Origin: DATFWC01 sp045801465
GTDB lineage: Bacteria > Pseudomonadota > Alphaproteobacteria > Rhizobiales > Xanthobacteraceae
Length of the DNA: 23,172 bases
Direction: 5' to 3'
Assembly: GCA_045801465.1 (NCBI GenBank)
Contig: JBJMSU010000138.1
Coordinates: 1 to 23,172, forward strand
Shown here: positions 16,480 through 23,172 of the stretch, in pieces
How positions within the stretch are numbered: position 1 is the first letter of the stretch
How the letters are laid out: each line of letters opens with the position of its first letter
The notes under the pieces: generated by a model
Told to the model about the DNA's origin: nothing
The model's database searches: none
What the model saw: the letters and a program-made list of their open reading frames with translations, nothing else
Program-made: the position numbers and the translations under genes

Positions 16480-16930
16480 CGTCCTGCTCCGTTACGCGCC
16501 CCGGCGCGCACTCAGGGCGCGTGCCGCTGTCCTTGCGACTGGTCGAAAGGTATTTTAGCCCCACGCCGATCGAGCCGGCCCCTTGCCAATCGCGCGGACC
16601 GTAACAAAGTCGGTTGAATATCCGGTTAATCGTGAAACCAGGCCCATTTCGGCGGGTCTGCGGCGCGCGGCGCGGCCTGCGGGCGCCCGATTGGTTACGA
16701 GATTATTGCCGCGGCCGGACCATCCCGCTCAAGACCGGCTTGGCACGTGTGCCGGCCATCGCCCGTCGTTGGCGCTGGACGGAGTCGGACGTGCGACGTA
16801 ATGAATATCGCTGACGAATCATCCGACCCGGGGAACGCGCGTGGCGCCTGCCGCGCCAGCGTGCCCCACCGGGCTGCCGTTGCATTGCGTCAATCGAGTG
16901 TCGTCAGCAATTCGGGGCGTTCGAGGAAAG
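16480..16930. other. Divergent intergenic region between cheY and the hybrid kinase
   Basis: About 450 bases with no supportable gene. It should hold promoters for both neighbours. On the minus strand a TAAAAT hexamer (reverse complement of 16552-16557) could be a -10 for cheY, but no -35 at proper distance was found. The kinase frame stays open leftward to 16841, but that part lacks a ribosome-binding site and family resemblance. No terminator or tRNA was seen. Confidence 0.4.
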
Positions 16931-19462
16931 ATGCTCGTGAAGGCAACGCAGTTGCGCTCCGGCGGGGGCAAGCCTGATCGGCTACGCACGAGGGTCAATC
17001 TGGCTCTGCTGTCGGTTTTCCTGTTCTTCGTCCTGCTGTGGAACTTGCTGCTCTGGTACCGTTACGATCAGACGATTCAGGAAAGTGAGCGGCGGGCCAA
17101 CAATCTCGCGCTGATCCTCACGGAACATCTGCAGCGTTCCGTCGACGCGGTCGACGCCGCCCTGGTGCAGTTGTCCGTGCACAGCCAGCGCGTGGGGGGG
17201 CCCAAGGCCGCAGCCGATACCTGGATACCGATATTGCGGGCGGCCCAGGCCGGGGCCGGCTGGGACTCATCGATCAGCGTCATCGACGAGACTGGGCAGA
17301 TCACGGCATCGACGATGACCGAGGTCATCGGGCGTTCCCGCCGCGATCTGCCGTCGTTTGAACGGCTGGCGAATGACCCGGACAGCGGCCTGGTTGCCGA
17401 CCCGCCGTTCCGCAGCTCGTTCACCGGCCAGCTGTTGCTCCCGCTGGCACGCCGATTGACCGCTCGCGACGGGAGTTTTGCCGGCATCGTGGTGGCGATG
17501 GTTCGGCCGGAGCAGTTGCGCGCGTTCTACCGCTCGGTCGACGTCGGGCCCCACGGCCTCATCTCGGTCCTTCATCCGGCGGGCCGGGTCGTTTTCCGTG
17601 AGCCGTCGAGCCAGGATCCGATCGGCAGGCCGGCGCAGAATGACCCGATCTTCCTGGCGCAACGGCAAAGCCCGCGCTCCGGCGAGCTGCGCGGTCCGCT
17701 GTGGGAAGGCGGGCTGCCATTCCTCACCGCCTATCGGTCGTTGTCCTCCCCGGCGCTCCTGGTTGCCGTGTCGCTGGCGGTGCAGGATGTGCTCGCCGTG
17801 TGGTGGCAGGTCACGGTGCTGGCGATCGGCCTGACCGCCGCGCTGGGCAGCGCGCTGCTCCTGGCTGCCGTGCTGATCATGCGCGAAATTCGTGATCGCA
17901 CCGCCGCCACCGCGCGCCTGATCGAAACCGACGCGGCGTTGCGCGCCAGCCAGCAGCGCCTGCGCGCCATGATGGAGCACACGCCCCTGATGGTCACCGA
18001 GAAGGACCTTGCGGGCCGCTATACGTTCGTGAACCGCTCGTTCCAGGAGCGCCTCGGCCTCACCGCCGCCGAGGTCATCGGCAAGACCGCGTACGAGGTC
18101 TTTCGCTTCGACCGCGCCGAGGCGCAGACCAGCATCGATCGTGAGGTGATTGCGACGCGCGGGCCGGTCCAGCGAGAGCTCACCATTTCGACTCCCGAAC
18201 CGCGCACGGTGCTGTTCACCAAGTTCCCGCTCATCGATTCCACCGGCGCCGTCGAGGCCGTCGGCACGATCGGCGTCGACGTGACCGAGTTGAAGCATGC
18301 CGAGATCCAGCTCGCGCACGCGCAGAAAATGGACGCCATCGGCCAGCTCACCGGCGGCGTTGCGCACGACTTCAACAACCTGCTCACCGCGATCCTGCTC
18401 AATGCCGACGTGCTGGCCGACCGCATGAGCGACGACAAGCTGCGTCCGCTGGCGGAAGCGACGCGGATGGCGGCCGAGCGCGGCGCCGATCTGACCAAAA
18501 GGCTGCTCGCCTTCGGCCGGCGGCAGACGCTGGAGCCGCGGCCGACCGACGTCAACGGCCTCGTCGCCGGGATGGAGCAGCTGATGCGGCGGACGCTGGG
18601 CGAGCATATCGCCATCGACATTCGCGCCGCCCCCGACCTGTGGCCGGCCACCGTCGATCCCGGTCAGCTGGAGGCAGCGGTCGTCAATCTCGCGCTCAAC
18701 GCACGCGATGCCATGCCGCAGGGCGGACGCATCACCATCGAGACCGGCAATGTCGAGATCGATGAAGGCTACGCCGCCCTGAACGCCGACGTCCGGCCGG
18801 GCGATTACATCATGATCGGCGTCAGCGACACCGGAACCGGCATGCCGGCGGACGTCCTGAGCCGCGCCTTCGAGCCGTTCTTCACCACCAAGGAGGTGGG
18901 CAAGGGCACCGGACTGGGGCTCAGCATGATCTACGGCTTCGTCAAGCAATCGGGCGGCCACGCTCGCATTTATTCCGAGGTCGGCGTCGGAACGGTGGTC
19001 CGGCTCTACCTGCCGCGTTCGCACGTTCCGGCGGAGGCGGGCGCCGTGCGCCACAGGCCGGCCGGTGCTTTGCCGACCGGCGGGGAAACGATTCTGCTGG
19101 TCGAGGACGATCCGCTGGTCCGCAAGCACACCGAACATCAGCTTGTCGATCTCGGCTATCGCGTGGTCGCGGCGGAAAACGCCGCCGAGGCGCTCGATCG
19201 GGTGAAGGAAGGAACCATGCCCGATCTCTTGTTCACCGACATCGTCATGCCGGGGTCGATCAATGGTCGCGAGCTCGCCGACCAGCTGCGCGCGCGCTGG
19301 CCGCACCTCAAGGTGCTGTACACGTCGGGGTTTTCGCACGGCATGCTTGACACGCCGCTGGGCGGTCAGGCGGCGCCCCAGCACCTCCTCGCCAAGCCGT
19401 TCCGCCGGCGCGACCTCGCCACCAAGGTGCGCGAGGTCCTCGACGAGGCCGCCGCCGCGTAG
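16931..19462 (+). CDS. Hybrid sensor histidine kinase with Cache-like periplasmic sensor, PAS and receiver domains
   Basis: Membrane kinase of 843 residues. TM1 is about 22-43, and a periplasmic Cache/PDC-like region about 44-290 has SVIDETGQITASTM and ISVLHPAGRVVFREP strands. TM2 is about 294-316. A PAS domain about 340-450 includes MVTEKDLAGRYTFVNRSFQERLG. The HisKA domain has the phosphoacceptor His479 in GGVAHDFNNLLTAIL, the HWE-distinct, NtrB-like HDFNN type. The ATPase domain shows NLALNARDAMPQGG (N box), GVSDTGTGMP (G1) and FFTTKEVGKGTGLGLSMIYG (F/G2). A C-terminal receiver domain has ILLVEDDPLVRK, phosphoacceptor Asp770 (LFTDIVMPG) and AKPF. GAGG at 16923-16926 supports ATG 16931. No DNA-binding partner gene is adjacent, so the downstream target and the signal are unknown. 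Confidence 0.9.
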   Translation: MLVKATQLRSGGGKPDRLRTRVNLALLSVFLFFVLLWNLLLWYRYDQTIQESERRANNLALILTEHLQRSVDAVDAALVQLSVHSQRVGGPKAAADTWIPILRAAQAGAGWDSSISVIDETGQITASTMTEVIGRSRRDLPSFERLANDPDSGLVADPPFRSSFTGQLLLPLARRLTARDGSFAGIVVAMVRPEQLRAFYRSVDVGPHGLISVLHPAGRVVFREPSSQDPIGRPAQNDPIFLAQRQSPRSGELRGPLWEGGLPFLTAYRSLSSPALLVAVSLAVQDVLAVWWQVTVLAIGLTAALGSALLLAAVLIMREIRDRTAATARLIETDAALRASQQRLRAMMEHTPLMVTEKDLAGRYTFVNRSFQERLGLTAAEVIGKTAYEVFRFDRAEAQTSIDREVIATRGPVQRELTISTPEPRTVLFTKFPLIDSTGAVEAVGTIGVDVTELKHAEIQLAHAQKMDAIGQLTGGVAHDFNNLLTAILLNADVLADRMSDDKLRPLAEATRMAAERGADLTKRLLAFGRRQTLEPRPTDVNGLVAGMEQLMRRTLGEHIAIDIRAAPDLWPATVDPGQLEAAVVNLALNARDAMPQGGRITIETGNVEIDEGYAALNADVRPGDYIMIGVSDTGTGMPADVLSRAFEPFFTTKEVGKGTGLGLSMIYGFVKQSGGHARIYSEVGVGTVVRLYLPRSHVPAEAGAVRHRPAGALPTGGETILLVEDDPLVRKHTEHQLVDLGYRVVAAENAAEALDRVKEGTMPDLLFTDIVMPGSINGRELADQLRARWPHLKVLYTSGFSHGMLDTPLGGQAAPQHLLAKPFRRRDLATKVREVLDEAAAA

Positions 19463-19542
19463 TCTCCCAAATCCCTGCCTATGCTTGACTTCGCGGACGA
19501 CCCGGCGGCACATCGCTGCCGTCCCGACACGATCCACCAGTC

Positions 19543-20532
19543 ATGACCGATGTGAATTCGACGCAAGCCTTCCTCGTCGTGCGCGACCAGGGGCCGGGGC
19601 TCGACGCGCTCAAGGGTGCCGTCGTGGCGCTCGGCAATTTCGACGGCGTGCACCTCGGCCATCGCCAGGTCATCGCGACCGCGCAGGCACGCGCCGCGAC
19701 GCTCGGCGCTCTGGCCGCGGTGCTGACTTTCGAGCCGCACCCGCGCATCTTCTTCAAGCCGGACGAGCCGCTGTTCCGGCTCACCGACGAAACCAATAAG
19801 CTTCGCCTGCTCGCCGCGACCGGACTCACCGGTGCCGTGGTGATGACCTTCGATGCTGCCCTGGCGAGCCTCTCGGCGCAGGATTTCGTCGACCGCATCC
19901 TGCTCGATCGTCTCGCCATCGCCGGCGCGGTCGTGGGGTCCAACTTCCATTTCGGCCGGCAACGGACCGGCTCGCCCGACTTCCTTATCGCCGAAGGCAA
20001 GAGGCGCGGCTTTGCCGTCGACATCGTGCCGGTTTTCACCCATGGCGGGCGGCCGGTCTCGTCGGGACCGATCCGCGAAGCGCTCGCCGGCGGCAACGTC
20101 GGCCAAGCGGCGGATCTGCTCGGCTATCCGTGGTTCGTCGCCGGGCGCGTGATCGAAGGCGACAAGCGCGGACGCGAGCTTGGGTTTCCGACCGCCAACC
20201 TGCGGCTCGATCCCGACTGCCGCCTGCGCTACGGCATCTATGCGGTGCGCGTCGGCATCGGGGATCGGCGCTATGGCGGCGTTGCCAGCTTCGGCCGCCG
20301 GCCGATGTTCGCCACGCCGACGCCGCTCCTGGAAGTCTTCCTGTTCGACTTTTCCGGCGATCTCTACGGCCGCTCAATCGACGTTGCCTTCATCTCCTGG
20401 ATCCGTGAAGAGATGCAGTTTGCCGGCATCGCGGCCCTGATCGCGCAGATGGACAAGGACAGCGCCCAGGCGCGGGCGATGCTGGCCGCCGCACCGGATG
20501 CATTTCCGCCGCTCGGGGCGTTGGTAGCTTGA
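19543..20532 (+). CDS. ribF: Bifunctional riboflavin kinase/FAD synthetase
   Basis: Cytoplasmic enzyme of 329 residues that makes FMN from riboflavin and then FAD. The N-terminal adenylyltransferase domain has VALGNFDGVHLGHRQVI (residues 28-44, the nucleotide-binding HxGH), LTFEPHPRIFF, GSNFHFGRQRTGSPD and SSGPIREAL (from Ser173). The C-terminal kinase domain begins with AGRVIEGDKRGRELGFPTAN (200-219, including the PTAN motif), then YGIYAVRV, GVASFGRRPMF and the catalytic-glutamate strand LLEVFLFDFSGDLYG. Length and domain order are normal. ATG 19543 is chosen from the family's usual N-terminal length; no strong ribosome-binding site is seen. It is followed by ileS with a 221-base gap, the usual ribF-ileS order of proteobacteria. 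Confidence 0.95.
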   Translation: MTDVNSTQAFLVVRDQGPGLDALKGAVVALGNFDGVHLGHRQVIATAQARAATLGALAAVLTFEPHPRIFFKPDEPLFRLTDETNKLRLLAATGLTGAVVMTFDAALASLSAQDFVDRILLDRLAIAGAVVGSNFHFGRQRTGSPDFLIAEGKRRGFAVDIVPVFTHGGRPVSSGPIREALAGGNVGQAADLLGYPWFVAGRVIEGDKRGRELGFPTANLRLDPDCRLRYGIYAVRVGIGDRRYGGVASFGRRPMFATPTPLLEVFLFDFSGDLYGRSIDVAFISWIREEMQFAGIAALIAQMDKDSAQARAMLAAAPDAFPPLGALVA

Positions 20533-20534
20533 AG

Positions 20535-20570
20535 AAAGGCCTCTTCCCGCTTCAAGAATTTCGGCCTTTT
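20535..20570 (+). terminator. Weak hairpin just after ribF, possible attenuator or terminator
   Basis: AAAGGCC (20535-20541) and GGCCTTT (20563-20569) can pair around a 21-base loop, ending in four T residues. The stem is short and AT-rich at its base, so strong termination is doubtful. The rest of the 221-base gap before ileS, about 20571-20753, holds nothing further that I can support; no T-box or other riboswitch was recognised. Confidence 0.25.
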
Positions 20571-20753
20571 CGCCAGCGGAGGCCCCTGCTATGAGAGCGC
20601 CCATGTCTGCGCGGCGCCTACGTTTCGCGATTCGGTCGGCTATTCGGCAGATTAGCGGCCCGGCTTCCGCCTGACTGCTCGAGCAGCGCGGCGGAAGACC
20701 GGGACTCTCCGCCCACTTGTAAACGCGCCCTCCGAGCTGACTTCAAGCACGCC

Positions 20754-23172
20754 ATGACAGACAAAGCCCGCGACTACAGCCAGACGCTGTTCCTGCCCAA
20801 GACCGATTTCCCCATGCGCGCCGGCCTGCCGCAGAAGGAGCCGGAGATCCTGGAACGCTGGACGCGGCTCGATCTCTACCGGCGGCTGCGCGCGGCTGCC
20901 AAGGGCCGGCCGAAGTTCATCCTCCACGACGGCCCGCCCTACGCCAACGGCAACATCCATATCGGGCACGCGCTCAACAAGATCCTCAAGGACGTGGTGA
21001 CGCGCTCGTGGCAGATGCTCGGCTACGATTCCAACTACGTGCCGGGCTGGGACTGCCACGGCCTGCCGATCGAATGGAAGATCGAGGAAGAGAACTACCG
21101 CTCGAAGAACAAGCCGAAGCCGAACCTGTCCGATCCCGACGCCATGATCGCGTTCCGCAAGGAATGCCGCGCTTATGCCGAGCACTGGCTCAACGTGCAG
21201 CGCGACGAGTTCAAGCGGCTCGGCGTCGAGGGCGACTGGGAGCATCCCTACACGACGATGAGCTTTCCGGCCGAAGCGCAGATCGCGCGCGAGCTGATGA
21301 AGTTCGCCGCTAACGGCACGCTCTATCGCGGATCGAAGCCGGTGATGTGGAGCGTGGTGGAGAAGACCGCGCTCGCCGAAGCCGAAGTGGAGTATGAGGA
21401 TTACACCAGCGATACGGTGTGGGTGAAATTTCCGGTGGCACGTGTCGCTTTGGAGAGCGAAGCGAGTGAGGACGCCACGGCGCTCGCGTTCAATCTCGCG
21501 AGTTGGAACGCCTGTGTCATCATCTGGACGACTACGCCGTGGACGTTGCCGGGCAACCGCGCGATCAGCTACTCGCCGAAGATCGCTTACAGCCTGTATC
21601 GCGTCACCGACGCGCCAGCCGACAACTGGGCGAAGACCGGCGACACATTGATCCTGGCCGACAAGCTCGCCGCCGATGTGTTCAAGCAGGCGCGTGTCGC
21701 TGGCTACGAAAAGGTGCAGGGGGTTCCGGCGGCGGTGCTCGCGGGGATCGTCTGCGCGCATCCGCTCAAGAGTATGGATTACGGCTTCGACGTACCCCTC
21801 CTCGCGGGCGACCACGTCACCGACGACGCGGGCACCGGTTTCGTCCACACCGCGCCGGGACACGGCCGCGAAGACTTTGAAATCTGGACCGCGAACGCGC
21901 GTGCGCTCGAAGCGCGCGGCATCAATCCCGCGATTCCTTATACCGTCGATGAGAACGGCGCGTTCACCGCGCACGCGCCTGGCTTCGAGGGCAAGCGCGT
22001 CATCAACGACAAGGGCGAGAAGGGCGACGCCAACGAGGCCGTCATCAAGGCTCTGGTCGAAGCCAGTATGATCATCGCGCGCGGGCGGTTGAAGCATCAG
22101 TACCCGCACTCGTGGCGCTCGAAGAAGCCCGTGATTTTCCGCAACACACCGCAGTGGTTCATCGCGATGGACAAGCCGATCGCGGGAGCGGACGGGACGA
22201 CGAAAAAGGGCGACACGCTGCGCAATCGCGCGCTTGCCGCCATCACGGTGACGCGCTGGGTGCCGGAGCAGGGCCAAAACCGCATCACCGGCATGATCGA
22301 GAGCCGGCCCGACTGGGTGATCTCGCGCCAGCGCGCCTGGGGTGTGCCCATCACTGTCTTCGTGCGCGACAGGCCCGATGGCGGTGTCGATATTCTCAAT
22401 GATGCGCGGGTTAACGAGCGCATTGCGCAGGCATTCGAGCGTGAAGGCGCCGATGCCTGGTATGCGGACTGCGCCCAGGCGCGATTTCTTTCGCCCGATC
22501 ACGATCCCGGCGTTTGGCGCAAGGTCGATGACATTCTCGATGTATGGTTCGATTCAGGCTCGACCCATGCCTTCACCTTGGAAGAGCGCGACGACATCAA
22601 GGCGCAACGCAAGCAGGATGGCGGCGCCGACACCGTGATGTACCTCGAAGGGTCCGATCAGCACCGCGGCTGGTTTCAATCCTCGTTGTTGGAATCCTGC
22701 GGTACCCGGGGACGCGCGCCATTCGACGTCGTGCTCACGCACGGCTTCGTCCTCGATCAGCACGGCCACAAGATGTCGAAGTCGCTCGGCAACGTGACCG
22801 CTCCGCAAGACGTGATCAGGCAATCGGGCGCCGACATCCTGCGCATGTGGGTGTGCGCGTCTGATTACGCCGACGACCTTCGCATCGGCGCGGAAATCCT
22901 CAAGACCACCGTCGAGACGTACCATAAGCTGCGCAACACGCTGCGCTGGATGCTGGGTTCGCTTGCGCACTTGCAGCCCGAGGACCGGGTCGCGTTTGCC
23001 GAGATGCCTGAGGTCGAGCGTCTCATGCTGCACCGGCTCGCGGAGCTCGATCGGCACGTGCGGCAAGCCTACGCCGATTTCGACTACAAGCGCATTTTCG
23101 CGGCGCTCAATGCGTTTATGACCACCGATCTCTCCGCCTTCTATTTCGATATCCGCAAGGATGCGCTTTACT
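20754..23172 (+). CDS. ileS: Isoleucyl-tRNA synthetase, N-terminal 806 codons (runs off the right edge)
   Basis: Class I synthetase that charges tRNA-Ile. From ATG 20754 the start reads MTDKARDYSQTLFLPKTDFP. FILHDGPPYANGNIHIGHAL carries the HIGH motif (His69-His72), followed by GYDSNYVPGWDCHGLPIEWK. The CP1 editing domain holds IIWTTTPWTLPGNRAI (the threonine-rich editing strip) and DDAGTGFVHTAPGHGREDF. DVWFDSGSTHAF and YLEGSDQHRGWFQSSLLES precede the KMSKS loop (Lys673-Ser677, GHKMSKSLGN). The anticodon-binding part begins near 715 and is cut by the window end. The frame is intact. Numerous alternative codons around 21400-22500 look slightly less GC-biased than neighbours, without sign of transfer. 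By gene order lspA is expected beyond the edge. Confidence 0.96.
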   Translation, partial: MTDKARDYSQTLFLPKTDFPMRAGLPQKEPEILERWTRLDLYRRLRAAAKGRPKFILHDGPPYANGNIHIGHALNKILKDVVTRSWQMLGYDSNYVPGWDCHGLPIEWKIEEENYRSKNKPKPNLSDPDAMIAFRKECRAYAEHWLNVQRDEFKRLGVEGDWEHPYTTMSFPAEAQIARELMKFAANGTLYRGSKPVMWSVVEKTALAEAEVEYEDYTSDTVWVKFPVARVALESEASEDATALAFNLASWNACVIIWTTTPWTLPGNRAISYSPKIAYSLYRVTDAPADNWAKTGDTLILADKLAADVFKQARVAGYEKVQGVPAAVLAGIVCAHPLKSMDYGFDVPLLAGDHVTDDAGTGFVHTAPGHGREDFEIWTANARALEARGINPAIPYTVDENGAFTAHAPGFEGKRVINDKGEKGDANEAVIKALVEASMIIARGRLKHQYPHSWRSKKPVIFRNTPQWFIAMDKPIAGADGTTKKGDTLRNRALAAITVTRWVPEQGQNRITGMIESRPDWVISRQRAWGVPITVFVRDRPDGGVDILNDARVNERIAQAFEREGADAWYADCAQARFLSPDHDPGVWRKVDDILDVWFDSGSTHAFTLEERDDIKAQRKQDGGADTVMYLEGSDQHRGWFQSSLLESCGTRGRAPFDVVLTHGFVLDQHGHKMSKSLGNVTAPQDVIRQSGADILRMWVCASDYADDLRIGAEILKTTVETYHKLRNTLRWMLGSLAHLQPEDRVAFAEMPEVERLMLHRLAELDRHVRQAYADFDYKRIFAALNAFMTTDLSAFYFDIRKDALY

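Noticed and set aside
20652..20753. A T-box leader before ileS
   Set aside because: T-boxes are mainly in Gram-positive bacteria, and no specifier loop, T-box sequence or terminator was found in the short gap.

Overview
The window looks like chromosomal DNA of an alphaproteobacterium, most likely Hyphomicrobiales (Rhizobiales) near Bradyrhizobium, Rhodopseudomonas, Pseudolabrys or Xanthobacteraceae. The grounds are uniform high GC with strong third-position GC bias, long antisense open frames as by-products, a ribF-ileS pair, a CheZ-like protein beside cheY, a TipF-like degenerate EAL protein, and GC-rich palindromic repeats typical of these genomes. No rRNA, tRNA, CRISPR, phage gene or insertion sequence was found.

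Layout. (1) 1-1156: the 5' part of hisS on the minus strand, then a long intergenic region with one palindromic repeat and several short inverted repeats. (2) 1157-5047: a secreted periplasmic binding protein followed by a methyl-accepting chemotaxis protein whose very long helical periplasmic region resembles the TorS sensor. No transporter permease or ATPase is nearby, so this may be a sensory pair. (3) 5323-10943: a tightly packed five-gene operon of class III aminotransferase, LegB-like nucleotide-sugar 4,6-dehydratase, sugar-1-phosphate nucleotidyltransferase, NAD-dependent epimerase/reductase and a GT39/ArnT-type membrane glycosyltransferase. It probably makes and transfers a modified, perhaps amino, sugar. 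(4) 10909-11574: a convergent conserved hypothetical gene. (5) 11575-12606: gene-poor stretch with a strong orphan terminator and a decayed gene that looks like an efflux adaptor. (6) 12607-16479: TipF-like EAL protein, a HAD class IIA phosphatase, then cheZ and cheY on the minus strand. (7) 16931-19462: hybrid histidine kinase. (8) 19543-23172: ribF and the 5' two-thirds or more of ileS.

The most striking feature is a family of hairpin-forming elements of about 76-79 bp with CTAGTGCC/GGCACTAG-type ends. One lies upstream of the sugar operon (5107-5185), two stand in tandem between its third and fourth genes (8391-8466 and 8480-8555), and a short derivative spans the second/third gene junction (7658-7686). 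Inside the operon the element ends supply two TAG stop codons. One element also carries the Shine-Dalgarno sequence, start codon and first residues of the next gene. Base differences between copies are compensated across the stems, so the fold seems to be maintained.
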